Below are positions 25,875 to 33,755 of a stretch of DNA of 35,591 bases, piece by piece (position 1 is the stretch's first letter; every line of letters begins with the position of its first letter). The position numbers and the translations under genes are program-made. The stretch is from Sphingobacteriaceae bacterium. GTDB taxonomy: Bacteria > Bacteroidota > Bacteroidia > Sphingobacteriales > Sphingobacteriaceae. The stretch lies in contig JAIEMU010000138.1 of the NCBI GenBank assembly GCA_019751895.1, positions 1 to 35,591 of the forward strand, given 5' to 3'. The notes under the pieces are model-generated. The model worked only from the letters and a program-made list of their open reading frames with translations. It had not been told where the DNA came from and searched no databases.

Positions 25875-25900
25875 AAAACCTGCAAGAAATTGCAGGTTTT
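25875..25900 (+). terminator. Intrinsic terminator after lpdA
   Basis: A 10-bp stem, 25875-25884 with 25891-25900 (AAAACCTGCA/TGCAGGTTTT), has a 6-nt loop followed by a T run. Confidence 0.85.
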
Positions 25901-25968
25901 TTTGTTTTGACACATTTTTTATTAGCTTTAAAAAGTTTAAACTATGCTAAACATTTTTTAAAAAAAAT

Positions 25969-27084
25969 ATGAATAAATATTCCTTATCCTTTTTGATGCT
26001 AATTGCGGTTGGTTTTTGTCAAGCACAATCTAAAAAACTAAACCTCGTGGTAGGCACTTACACCAACAACTGCCCAAGCAATGGGATTTACATTTATGAT
26101 TTCAATCCCACAACAGGAAATTTGACACTCAAAAATTCTGCTCAAAAAGCAAGTAATGCAAGTTATTTGAGCCTTTCGGCAGATCGTAAAAATCTTTATG
26201 CAGTAGAAGAAAATGGTGCAAACAGTGTGGTAAATGCTTTTGATTTCAATTCAAAAACAGGCAACCTAACTTTTAAAAACAAAGTTGAAGTTGGGCAAGA
26301 CCCTTGCTATTTAATCAACGATAGCAAAAATGTGATGACGGCAAATTACACGAGTGGAAGTGTTTCGGTAATTCGCAAAAACAGCCAAGGTGGTTTAGAA
26401 AAATTAATTCAAAATGCGCAACACCAAGGCAAAGGTGCTAGAACCGACCGACAAGAAAAGGCGCATACACACATGGTGGCTTTTTCGAACGACAAAAAAT
26501 ATGTTTTAGCCAACGATTTGGGAACAGACACCGTTTATGTATATCGCTATCAAGCTAATCATGAAAATAAACCTTTGGCCATTACGCACAAACTGGGTAT
26601 GAAATCAGGTAGTGGCCCTCGTCATTTAACCTTCAATAAAAAAGGAAATAGGGTTTATATTTTAAATGAACTTTCGGGCAAAATAGCGGTTTGTAGTTTT
26701 GAAAAAGGTCAACTGATTCAAAAAAATGAAATTTCAATCCTTCCACAAGGATACGAAGGCGATGACATCGGTTCGGCAGATATACACCTTTCGCCTGACG
26801 GAAAATTTTTATACGCCAGCAACCGAGGAAAGGCAAACACATTAGTCACTTTAAAAGTGCTTGCCAATGGAGATTTGAAACTCATTGACCAAATAAGCAC
26901 CGCAGGCATTGCACCTCGAAACTTTGCCCTTTCACCAAATGGAGACTTTTTGTTAGTTGCTAACCAAAGATCAAACGAAATCGTAACTTTTAAAAGAAAC
27001 CAACAAACTGGCTTGCTCACTGACACCAAAAAAAGAACGCAAATTTGTGCGCCTGTATGCCTATTATTTTCCCACATCAATTAA
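25969..27084 (+). CDS. Exported lactonase-family beta-propeller (6-phosphogluconolactonase-like)
   Basis: This 371-residue protein has a signal peptide (cleavage near FCQA/QS) followed by a seven-bladed propeller of the Lactonase/YbhE type. Recurring blade signatures are VVGTYTNN, ASYLSLSADRKNLYAVEE, GKGARTDRQEKAHTHMVAFS, GSGPRHLTFNKKGNRVYILNEL and SADIHLSPDGKFLYASNRG. YbhE hydrolyses 6-phosphogluconolactone in the cytoplasm. An exported version probably acts on another lactone or has a different role, so the EC assignment is unsafe. The M1 peptidase gene follows after 12 bp, suggesting a bicistronic unit of exported proteins. Confidence 0.85.
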   Translation: MNKYSLSFLMLIAVGFCQAQSKKLNLVVGTYTNNCPSNGIYIYDFNPTTGNLTLKNSAQKASNASYLSLSADRKNLYAVEENGANSVVNAFDFNSKTGNLTFKNKVEVGQDPCYLINDSKNVMTANYTSGSVSVIRKNSQGGLEKLIQNAQHQGKGARTDRQEKAHTHMVAFSNDKKYVLANDLGTDTVYVYRYQANHENKPLAITHKLGMKSGSGPRHLTFNKKGNRVYILNELSGKIAVCSFEKGQLIQKNEISILPQGYEGDDIGSADIHLSPDGKFLYASNRGKANTLVTLKVLANGDLKLIDQISTAGIAPRNFALSPNGDFLLVANQRSNEIVTFKRNQQTGLLTDTKKRTQICAPVCLLFSHIN

Positions 27085-27096
27085 AATATCAATCTT

Positions 27097-28755
27097 ATGA
27101 AAAAACCATTTTTAAGCGCCCTCATTTTACTTGCTTTTAGCGCTCTTAGCCATGCACAACTGATGGATGGTAAAAAAGCATTTACAAAAGCCGACACCTT
27201 AAGGGGAATGCTCACACCTTTGCGTACTTGTTACGACATCAATTACTACCATTTAGACGTAAAAATTGACCTAGAAAACAAAGGCGTAAGTGGCAGTAAT
27301 ACCTTTGAATTTACCGCTACACAAGATTTTACAAAATTACAATTCGACTTATTTGCCAATTTGGAAATAGATAAAATACTATACAAAGGCAAAAAAATAC
27401 CTTTTACTAGAGAGTTTGGAGCTGTTTTTGTTACTTTTCCAAAAGCCATTCGCCAACATACAAAAGATAAATTTACCGTTTTTTATCACGGACTGCCTCA
27501 AATAGCCAACAATCCACCTTGGGATGGTGGTTTTATTTTCAAAAAAGATAAAGCTGGAAATCCTTTTGTTTCGGTAGCCTGTCAAGGTTTAGGCGCAAGT
27601 GTGTGGTGGCCTACCAAAGACCATCAAAGCGACGAAGTGGATAGTATGTTGGTGAGCATTACCGTACCCAAAGATTTACAAGCCGTAGCCAATGGGCGAT
27701 TGAGAAACATCATGAACAAAAAAGAAGGGCAAAAGCAATACAATTGGTTTGTAAAAAATCCAATCAACAATTACAATATCGCTTTTTACATTGGAAAATA
27801 CGCCCATTGGAGCGACAAATATGAAGGTGAAAAAGGTGCTTTAGATTTGGACTTTTGGTCTTTAGCCGAAGATAGCGCTCTAGCCAAACCACATTGGGAT
27901 GCAGACACCAAGCCTATGCTAAAAGCTTTTGAACATTGGTTTGGCCCCTACCCTTTTTACGAAGATGGCTACAAATTGGTACAAGCACCTCATTTGGGCA
28001 TGGAACATCAAAGTGCCATTGCCTATGGCAATCAATTTAAAAAAGGATATTTAGGTAGAGATATGTCGGGCACAGGAGCAGGGTTAAAATGGGATTACAT
28101 CATCATTCACGAAACTGGACACGAATGGTTTGCCAACAACATCACCACCAAAGACATTGCCGATATGTGGGTTCACGAAGGTTTTACCACCTATTCGGAA
28201 GTTTTATTTACCGATTATACGCAAGGTAAAGAAGCAGGTGACAAATACCTAATTGGTTTGCGCAGAGGAATTGGCAACAAAAAAACAATTATCGGTACTT
28301 ATGATGTAAATGAAGAAGGCTCTGGCGATATGTATCCAAAAGGTGCTAATTTAATCCATATCATCCGCCAACTGATAAATGATGATGAAAAATTTAGAAA
28401 TTTACTTCGTGGATTAAACAAAACTTTTTATCACCAAACCACCACCACCCAAGCGGTAGAAGCCTACATCATTGCACAAACAGGATTGAAATTGGAAAAA
28501 ATATTTGACCAATACTTACGAAATATAAAAATACCTGTGCTCGAATATAAAATCGTCAACAACGAGCTCAATTATCGTTGGGTAAGCGATGTCGCAGATT
28601 TTGATATGCCGATAAAAGTTTCGATAAAAGAAGGCGAATATTCGTTTATTTATCCAAGCAATGATTGGAAAAAAACTGATTTATCACCTAACATTACCGC
28701 AGAAAATTTCAAAATAGATCCTAATTTTTATGTACAAACGAAAAGGGTAGATTAG
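27097..28755 (+). CDS. Exported M1-family zinc aminopeptidase
   Basis: This 552-residue metallopeptidase has a signal peptide (ALSHA/QL), a beta-sandwich N-domain and a thermolysin-like catalytic domain. Zinc ligands are in HETGH (His338, Glu339, His342), with Glu361 19 residues after the second His in WVHEGF. The substrate N-terminus-binding motif reads GMEHQ (301-305), the Bacteroidota variant of GxMEN. The large C-terminal helical domain of animal aminopeptidases is missing, as is usual for bacterial short forms. It probably trims peptides in the periplasm. It lies 12 bp after the lactonase-like gene. Confidence 0.92.
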   Translation: MKKPFLSALILLAFSALSHAQLMDGKKAFTKADTLRGMLTPLRTCYDINYYHLDVKIDLENKGVSGSNTFEFTATQDFTKLQFDLFANLEIDKILYKGKKIPFTREFGAVFVTFPKAIRQHTKDKFTVFYHGLPQIANNPPWDGGFIFKKDKAGNPFVSVACQGLGASVWWPTKDHQSDEVDSMLVSITVPKDLQAVANGRLRNIMNKKEGQKQYNWFVKNPINNYNIAFYIGKYAHWSDKYEGEKGALDLDFWSLAEDSALAKPHWDADTKPMLKAFEHWFGPYPFYEDGYKLVQAPHLGMEHQSAIAYGNQFKKGYLGRDMSGTGAGLKWDYIIIHETGHEWFANNITTKDIADMWVHEGFTTYSEVLFTDYTQGKEAGDKYLIGLRRGIGNKKTIIGTYDVNEEGSGDMYPKGANLIHIIRQLINDDEKFRNLLRGLNKTFYHQTTTTQAVEAYIIAQTGLKLEKIFDQYLRNIKIPVLEYKIVNNELNYRWVSDVADFDMPIKVSIKEGEYSFIYPSNDWKKTDLSPNITAENFKIDPNFYVQTKRVD

Positions 28756-28812
28756 TCATGCAACATTTATTTAATTTAATTGTCTATTGACTGTATTTAA
28801 AAAAATAAGATT

Positions 28813-29529
28813 ATGAAAAAACTAATTCACTACCTAACCTTTGCCTTCATGCTGTTTTCTTTACACGCTTTCGCAAATGAAAAAAAATCAAATTCAGAAG
28901 AGCGTGAAGTTCGCGACTTTCATGGCGTGACCTCTCATGGGGCATTAAATGTAATTATTCAAATGGGTAGCACCGAAAGCTGCCGATTAGAAGGCGATGC
29001 CGAAGCAATTGCTGATTTGATTGTTGAGGTAAAAAAAGGAGAACTAATTATCCGACCAAAAACAGAACGTTTATGGAGAAGTCAATTCAAAGACTCAAAA
29101 GTTACCGCTTACATTACCGCAAAACAATTGCACAATTTGGTATTAAGTGGTTCGGGAGATATGAAAGTTAAAGGCGAAATAAATGCCACTAAAATAAATG
29201 TTGTATTAAGTGGCTCTGGGACTATTGAGCTTGAGAAAGCAGTAGATGTGAAAGAGTCAAATGTTGTTCTAAGTGGCTCAGGGAATGTCTCATTGAATGG
29301 AAAAACCGACAAAGCTAAAATTGTATTAAGTGGTTCAGGAACATTTGAAGGAAATGATTTTTCAATTGAAAATCTATCCGTGGTAGCAAGTGGATCAGGT
29401 AGTGTAAATGTAATTGTAAATCAAAAAATTAGTGCAGTTATTAGCGGTTCAGCGGTAGTAAACTACAAAGGAGATGCAAAAGTTGAGCAAACAAAAATGG
29501 GTTCAGGCAGCGTTAATAAAATACAGTAA
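28813..29529 (+). CDS. Head-GIN-domain (DUF2807) putative adhesin
   Basis: This 238-residue exported protein has a signal peptide (LHAFA/NE) and a DUF2807 beta-helix-like domain. It shows the family hallmark of evenly spaced SGSG turns: LVLSGSGDM, VVLSGSGTI, VVLSGSGNV, IVLSGSGTF, VVASGSGSV, then the variants VISGSAVV and KMGSGSVN. The opening REVRDFHGVTSHGALNVIIQMG is typical. The function is unknown despite the database name 'auto-transporter adhesin'. It begins 57 bp after the M1 gene without an intervening terminator and ends at a strong hairpin. Confidence 0.88.
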   Translation: MKKLIHYLTFAFMLFSLHAFANEKKSNSEEREVRDFHGVTSHGALNVIIQMGSTESCRLEGDAEAIADLIVEVKKGELIIRPKTERLWRSQFKDSKVTAYITAKQLHNLVLSGSGDMKVKGEINATKINVVLSGSGTIELEKAVDVKESNVVLSGSGNVSLNGKTDKAKIVLSGSGTFEGNDFSIENLSVVASGSGSVNVIVNQKISAVISGSAVVNYKGDAKVEQTKMGSGSVNKIQ

Positions 29530-29547
29530 AACCTTTGAATATTTAAA

Positions 29548-29583
29548 AATAAGCCGATAATTTAGCTAAATTATCGGCTTATT
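29548..29583 (+). terminator. Intrinsic terminator after the DUF2807 gene
   Basis: A perfect 18-bp inverted repeat (29548-29565 with 29566-29583, a continuous palindrome that will form a hairpin with a small loop) is followed by a T run at 29582-29587. It separates the exported-protein genes from the regulator. Confidence 0.85.
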
Positions 29584-29609
29584 TTTTGACAATCCTAAAA
29601 AAACTATCA

Positions 29610-30635
29610 ATGATGCGTATTGGAAACGAAATATTATTTTTTTTAAGTGCTTTAGGTGCTTTTAATAGTACTATTTTGAGCGTATATTTTATATTTTTCA
29701 AAAAGAATAGAGCTATTTCTGATGTGTTTTTAGGAGGATTATTATTCGCATTGAGCATCCGAATTGGGAAATCGGTGTTTTTTTATTTCAATCCACAATT
29801 ATCTAAAACCTACCTACAAATTGGGTTGTCTGCTTGTTTTTTAATCGGTCCTTTCTTGTATTTTTTTGTAAAATCTAAACTTCAAAAACTCAATTATTCT
29901 TTTGCAAAGTATAGCATCTTTTTTCTAATTGCACTTATTAGTGTTTTTGGAATACTTTTTCCTTATACAGAAAACACCGAATTGTGGAGAGGAATAATTT
30001 ATAGAATAATCAATATTCAATGGCTTATTTTTATTTTATTATCCATTTATCACGCAAAATCTATTTTCAAAAAAACCATTACAAATCGATCTAAAATAAA
30101 CCACGATGAAATTTGGATATTGTCTATTATTTGTAGCGTTTTGATTATTTGGCTTTCCTATTTTTTTGCTAAATACACTTCATATATTTCTGGATCTTTA
30201 AGTTTTTCATTTAGTTTTTATGTTTTGTTCGTTGTGCTTTATCGCATAAATAGTAAAAAATTGACGCTAGTAAAAGAAAAATACACAAACAAAATAGATG
30301 AAAAATTAGCAAAAGAAATGCAAGAAAAAATTAACCTGCTTTTTGGAACGAAAAAAAGCTATACAAACCCCAACCTAACTTTACCCATCTTAGCAAAAGA
30401 ATTAACGGTTCGTCCTCATTTATTATCCCAATATATTAATGACAATTTGAACAAAAGTTTTTCTCAATTCATAAACGAATATAGAGTAGAGGAAGCAAAG
30501 AAATTATTAAAAAATAACGACCAACTAAAAATAGATGCCGTAGGAATGGAATGTGGATTTAATTCAAGCAGTACGTTTTATAGTACATTCAAAAAAATTA
30601 CAGGCACAACACCAGCAAACTATCAAAAAAGCTAA
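29610..30635 (+). CDS. Membrane-anchored AraC-family transcriptional regulator
   Basis: This 341-residue protein has an N-terminal half of about seven hydrophobic segments (FFLSALGAFNSTILSVYFIFF, LFALSIRIGKSVFFYF and so on up to FSFSFYVLFVVLY). A linker and a C-terminal AraC DNA-binding domain at about residues 240-341 follow, with two helix-turn-helix units (LTLPILAKELTVRPHLLSQYIN and DAVGMECGFNSSSTFYSTFKKITGTTPANYQ). This 7TM-AraC layout is common in Bacteroidota and suggests signal sensing in the membrane with direct DNA binding. The start is ATG 29610 (or 29613). The TTG-initiated frame from 29586 overlaps the preceding terminator and is rejected. The exported DJ-1 fusion gene downstream is a candidate target. 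Confidence 0.88.
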   Translation: MMRIGNEILFFLSALGAFNSTILSVYFIFFKKNRAISDVFLGGLLFALSIRIGKSVFFYFNPQLSKTYLQIGLSACFLIGPFLYFFVKSKLQKLNYSFAKYSIFFLIALISVFGILFPYTENTELWRGIIYRIINIQWLIFILLSIYHAKSIFKKTITNRSKINHDEIWILSIICSVLIIWLSYFFAKYTSYISGSLSFSFSFYVLFVVLYRINSKKLTLVKEKYTNKIDEKLAKEMQEKINLLFGTKKSYTNPNLTLPILAKELTVRPHLLSQYINDNLNKSFSQFINEYRVEEAKKLLKNNDQLKIDAVGMECGFNSSSTFYSTFKKITGTTPANYQKS

Positions 30636-30705
30636 ATTCTACTCCTAGAATATACATTCGGACTTCTTTTTTATACATCAAGAATGATTTAAAACTCAAG
30701 CAAAG

Positions 30706-30713
30706 TACTTTTG
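30706..30713 (+). promoter_or_regulatory. Candidate -7 promoter element for the NTF2/DJ-1 gene
   Basis: TACTTTTG matches TAnnTTTG exactly and lies 37 bases before the ATG at 30751. It suggests independent transcription from the regulator gene that ends at 30635. No terminator was seen between them. Confidence 0.4.
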
Positions 30714-30750
30714 TTTGAAAATTTAATTTAATCACTTAATTCAAAAAATT

Positions 30751-31866
30751 ATGTCTAAAATCTTTTTTGTAATCGTATTTACATTCCAATCTCTATTCTC
30801 TTTTTCGCAATCGGAACAACCCTTAATAGAGAAATGCCTTCAAAATTATCTTGATGGAACCTCATACAACAACCCCGACACCATTCGCAAAGCTTTTTAT
30901 CCCGAAGCTAATCTTTTTCTAAGTCACAAAGAAAAACCGCTATGGATAGTCCCTATTTCAGAATATGTCAAATGGTTTCAAAAAGGTGAGCCGGGAAAAT
31001 TTAATGGACGATTGGGTAAAATTATTTCTATCGAATTTTATAATGATATCGCGATAGCCAAAGCCGAAATTATAATGCCTGAAAAAAAACAAGAATACAT
31101 GGATATGTTTTTGCTAAAAAAAATTCAAGGAGAGTGGCAAATAATTAGCAAATCGGCGAGTAGTAAAATATCTAATAAATTAGGTAAAAAAATACTATTT
31201 ATTGTATCCAATGCTCATTTTCATGGGAAATCTACTATTGCGACAGGGAACAGCTTTGCTGAAATTATTAATGCTTACCACACTTTTATAAGTGCTGGAT
31301 ACACTGTTGATTTTGTAAGTCCCGAAGGCGGAAGTATCCCTTTAGCTTATATTAACACTTCTGATTCCTTGCAGAAACAGTATTTATATAATCCAGATTT
31401 TATGTATGCTGTTGGACACACCTTGAACCCTAAAAACATTGACTACAAAAATTACAAAGCGGTACATTATATCGGTGGCGGTAGTGCTATGTATGATGTT
31501 CCGGAAAACGAAGATATTCAACGAATTGCTTTACAGGTGTATGAAGAAAATAACGGAATAATCTCTTCGGTGTGCCACGGAACGGCGGGAATTGTTAATT
31601 TAAAAACCAAGGATGGAAAGTATTTGGTTCATGGAAAGAAAATAAGTGGCTATCCCGAATCATTTGAAAAAAAGGATAGCGAATATTTTAAACAATTTCC
31701 ATTCTTAATTCAGAAAACAATCGAAGAAAGGGGTGGAAATTTTAAGCATTCCGCACAAGATGTTCCACATGTGGAAACAGACGGCAGAGTGATTACTGGT
31801 CAAAATTACCAATCCTCTAGTGGTGTTGCACAAAAAATAATCGCATTTATTGAACATAATGAGTAA
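30751..31866 (+). CDS. Exported fusion: NTF2-like (lumazine-binding type) domain plus DJ-1/PfpI domain
   Basis: This 371-residue protein has three parts. A signal peptide ends near SFSQ/SE. An NTF2-like domain at about 25-135 (LIEKCLQNYLDGTSYNNPDTIRKAF, then FLLKKIQGEWQIISK) resembles the putative lumazine-binding family. A DJ-1/PfpI domain at about 148-370 begins GKKILFIVSNAH. The DJ-1 part has the conserved Glu in VDFVSPEGG and the nucleophile elbow SSVCHGTAG with Cys275-His276, the Hsp31/glyoxalase III-like arrangement. Such domains act on reactive carbonyls, as deglycase/glyoxalase or chaperone, or remain uncharacterised. Export of the fused form suggests periplasmic detoxification, which is inference. 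It follows a membrane AraC regulator. Confidence 0.85.
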   Translation: MSKIFFVIVFTFQSLFSFSQSEQPLIEKCLQNYLDGTSYNNPDTIRKAFYPEANLFLSHKEKPLWIVPISEYVKWFQKGEPGKFNGRLGKIISIEFYNDIAIAKAEIIMPEKKQEYMDMFLLKKIQGEWQIISKSASSKISNKLGKKILFIVSNAHFHGKSTIATGNSFAEIINAYHTFISAGYTVDFVSPEGGSIPLAYINTSDSLQKQYLYNPDFMYAVGHTLNPKNIDYKNYKAVHYIGGGSAMYDVPENEDIQRIALQVYEENNGIISSVCHGTAGIVNLKTKDGKYLVHGKKISGYPESFEKKDSEYFKQFPFLIQKTIEERGGNFKHSAQDVPHVETDGRVITGQNYQSSSGVAQKIIAFIEHNE

Positions 31867-31900
31867 TTTATAGCAACCATATTTTAACCTCAAACTGTCC

Positions 31901-31985
31901 CTAGCGTTCCGCAAGCTCGCCTACGGACTTCCACCACGAAAAGAGGCAAATACACAAAAGGGCTTTTCGAAATCGAAAAGCCCTT
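31901..31985. repeat. Direct repeat flanking the toxin-antitoxin genes, left copy
   Basis: This 85-bp sequence is repeated at 32618-32704 with only a few differences. The first 36 bases (from CTAGCGTTCCGCAAG to TTCCACCA) are identical except one C/T. A variable short middle follows, then an identical terminator-like hairpin. The first part also contains an imperfect inverted repeat (GTTCCG with CGGAC). Confidence 0.85.
31958..31985. terminator. Terminator hairpin in the left direct repeat
   Basis: A perfect 13-bp stem (31958-31970 with 31973-31985, AAGGGCTTTTCGA/TCGAAAAGCCCTT) has a 2-nt loop. The plus-strand U tract is weak here (TTAAAATTT). It would end transcription of the DJ-1 fusion gene before the toxin-antitoxin promoter. 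Confidence 0.65.
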
Positions 31986-32014
31986 AAAATTTCAAAAAAC
32001 AATTTCAAAAACAA

Positions 32015-32050
32015 TTTTGAATAAAATAATTACGTATTTTTGAATAAAAT
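32015..32050 (+). promoter_or_regulatory. Candidate toxin-antitoxin promoter with paired direct repeats
   Basis: The 13-bp sequence TTTTGAATAAAAT occurs at 32015-32027 and again at 32038-32050, start to start 23 bp (about two helical turns). An exact -7 element TATTTTTG (32035-32042) overlaps the second copy and lies 18 bases before the antitoxin ATG. This would suit an operator for autoregulation, but the repeats are AT-rich and could be coincidental. Confidence 0.4.
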
Positions 32051-32059
32051 CATATCATT

Positions 32060-32302
32060 ATGGATTTACAAACGCGAAAATTAGAGATTATAAAACATTT
32101 TTTAAATCTTCAAAACGAGGATATGATTGCTCGTGTTGAAAATTTACTAAAAAATGACCCTGAATTTTTCAAAAATAAATCTCTTGAACCTTTTACAGTG
32201 GATGAATTCAACACCAGAATTAACAAATCTCTTTCCGACTCTAAAAAAGACAATGGAATTGAAATAAATGCTTTGATTCAAGAAATTGAAAAATGGGACT
32301 AG
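32060..32302 (+). CDS. Antitoxin of a RelE/ParE-type module
   Basis: This 80-residue protein has the N-terminus MDLQTRKLEIIKHFLNLQNEDMIARVENLL, the pattern of small Bacteroidota antitoxin-like proteins encoded directly before RelE/ParE toxins. The middle is acidic with PFTVDEFNTRINKSL, and the helical C-terminus (EINALIQEIEKWD) probably wraps the toxin. No clear DNA-binding fold can be named. The last 10 bases overlap the toxin gene, the usual arrangement for coupled expression. The assignment relies mainly on size, overlap and the neighbour. Confidence 0.75.
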   Translation: MDLQTRKLEIIKHFLNLQNEDMIARVENLLKNDPEFFKNKSLEPFTVDEFNTRINKSLSDSKKDNGIEINALIQEIEKWD

Positions 32303-32610
32303 TCATATTTTGGACAAATTTTGCTAAAAATGAACTTAAAAACATTTACAAATACCACCAAAAATTTGCTTCAACAAGTATTGCAAAAAAGCTGGTATCA
32401 GAATTAGCCATTCAAACTAAAAGTCTATTCAATCTACCTGAAATAGGACAAATTGAAGTGCTATTAAAAAGTAAGCCGCAAAAATTCAGATATTTAATTC
32501 ACAAAAATTACAAAATTATTTATTGGACAAACATCAAAAAAAATCGAATTGAAATTGTTAATATTTTTGATTGCAGACAAAACCCAATTAAAATTACTCG
32601 AAATAAATAA
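32293..32610 (+). CDS. RelE/ParE-family toxin
   Basis: This 105-residue basic protein has the RelE/ParE fold pattern: N-terminal strand VIFWTNFAKNELKNIYKYH, two helices, and a C-terminal sheet with KFRYLIHKNYKIIYW and IEIVNIFDCRQNP. The ending 'DCRQNP' and 'RYLIhknYkIiY' are typical of ParE-like toxins in Bacteroidota. The cellular target (gyrase as for ParE, or mRNA as for RelE) cannot be told. Its ATG lies within the antitoxin gene (10-nt overlap). It is followed after 7 bp by the right direct repeat and its terminator. Confidence 0.85.
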   Translation: MGLVIFWTNFAKNELKNIYKYHQKFASTSIAKKLVSELAIQTKSLFNLPEIGQIEVLLKSKPQKFRYLIHKNYKIIYWTNIKKNRIEIVNIFDCRQNPIKITRNK

Positions 32611-32617
32611 ACTATCT

Positions 32618-32704
32618 CTAGCGTTCCGCAAGTTCGCCTACGGACTTCCACCAAAAAAAGAGGTTATAACACACAAAAGGGCTTTTCGAAATCGAAAAGC
32701 CCTT
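32618..32704. repeat. Direct repeat flanking the toxin-antitoxin genes, right copy
   Basis: This 87-bp copy of 31901-31985 begins eight bases after the toxin stop codon. The conserved head (CTAGCGTTCCGCAAG to TTCCACCA) and the terminator hairpin are kept, while the middle differs by small substitutions and a 2-bp length change. It ends 24 bp before the asd stop. Confidence 0.85.
32677..32704. terminator. Bidirectional terminator between the toxin gene and asd
   Basis: This is the same 13-bp stem as at 31958-31985 (32677-32689 with 32692-32704), here followed by five Ts on the plus strand and preceded by As. It can serve the toxin gene and, in the other direction, asd. Confidence 0.8.
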
Positions 32705-32727
32705 TTTAAAACCTATTTAAACGCAAT

Positions 32728-33720
32728 TTAAACCATTGCTTTACGCACCAAATATTCCGCTATTTGTACTGCGTTAGTAGCTGCTCCTTTGCGCAAATTA
32801 TCTGCTACAATCCACATGTTGATGGTATTGGCCTGTGATTCGTCTCTACGAATACGACCCACAAAAACCTCATCTTTTTGATGTGCATCTTTAGGCATCG
32901 GGTATTTTAAATTTGTGGGATCATCTACCACCACAATACCTTCTGTTTTCGCTAATAAAGCACGAACTTCCGCCACATCAAAATCTTTCTTAAATTCTAT
33001 ATTTACCGACTCCGAGTGTCCTCCCATTACAGGAATACGCACCGTAGTTGCCGTTACAGCAATGCTATCGTCGCCCATAATTTTTTGGGTTTCTTTAATC
33101 ATTTTCATCTCCTCTTTGGTATAGCCATTCTCCACAAAGACATCAATTTGAGGAATTACGTTCAAGTCAATTTGATAAGGATAAGCCATCTCGCCATCAT
33201 GAATACCTTTGCGCTCGTTCATCATTTGTGTCACCGCTTTTACACCTGTTCCTGTTACCGACTGATAAGTAGAAACCACCACACGTTTAATGCCATACAC
33301 TTGGTGCAAAGGCTTCAAAGCCACCACCATTTGAATGGTTGAGCAATTTGGGTTGGCGATAATTTTATCGTTTACCGTCAACACATCTGCATTTACCTCT
33401 GGAACCACTAATTTTTTAGTCTCATCCATTCTCCATGCCGACGAATTGTCAATCACCGTAGTACCCACCTCCGCAAAGCGAGGCGCATGTGCCAAAGAAG
33501 TTCCTCCTCCTGCCGAAAACAAAGCAACATTTGGACGCATCGCAATCGCAGTATCCATGCTAACAATTGGATACTGCTTACCCTTAAACGAAATCATCTT
33601 ACCAACACTCTTTTCAGATGCCACAGGGATTAACTCGGTTAACGGAAAATTGCGCTCTTCCAATACTTTTAACATTTCGGTGCCTACCAAGCCGGTGGCA
33701 CCCACTACTGCTACTTTCAT
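32728..33720 (-). CDS. asd: Aspartate-semialdehyde dehydrogenase
   Basis: This 330-residue NADPH-dependent enzyme reduces aspartyl phosphate to aspartate semialdehyde, a branch point to lysine/diaminopimelate, threonine and methionine. The Rossmann motif GATGLVG (7-13), catalytic Cys126 in ANPNCSTIQ, and Arg228 and His235 in RIPVMGGHSE are all present. The start at 33718-33720 (MKVAVVGATG) is fixed by the Rossmann strand; the 30 extra residues in the longer open frame are AT-derived and basic. It is divergent from the lamin-tail protein gene by 35 bp. Confidence 0.96.
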   Translation of the reverse strand: MKVAVVGATGLVGTEMLKVLEERNFPLTELIPVASEKSVGKMISFKGKQYPIVSMDTAIAMRPNVALFSAGGGTSLAHAPRFAEVGTTVIDNSSAWRMDETKKLVVPEVNADVLTVNDKIIANPNCSTIQMVVALKPLHQVYGIKRVVVSTYQSVTGTGVKAVTQMMNERKGIHDGEMAYPYQIDLNVIPQIDVFVENGYTKEEMKMIKETQKIMGDDSIAVTATTVRIPVMGGHSESVNIEFKKDFDVAEVRALLAKTEGIVVVDDPTNLKYPMPKDAHQKDEVFVGRIRRDESQANTINMWIVADNLRKGAATNAVQIAEYLVRKAMV

Positions 33721-33755
33721 TTTGATTTTTAATTTTAATTTATGTAAATTCAAAT

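Noticed and set aside
29586-29609. Upstream TTG start for the AraC-type regulator
   Set aside because: It would begin inside the T run of the preceding terminator. ATG 29610 gives a normal membrane-protein N-terminus.
32549-32731. 60-residue plus-strand frame at the end of the toxin gene
   Set aside because: It reads across the toxin 3' end, the direct repeat and the terminator hairpin, so it is very unlikely to be coding.
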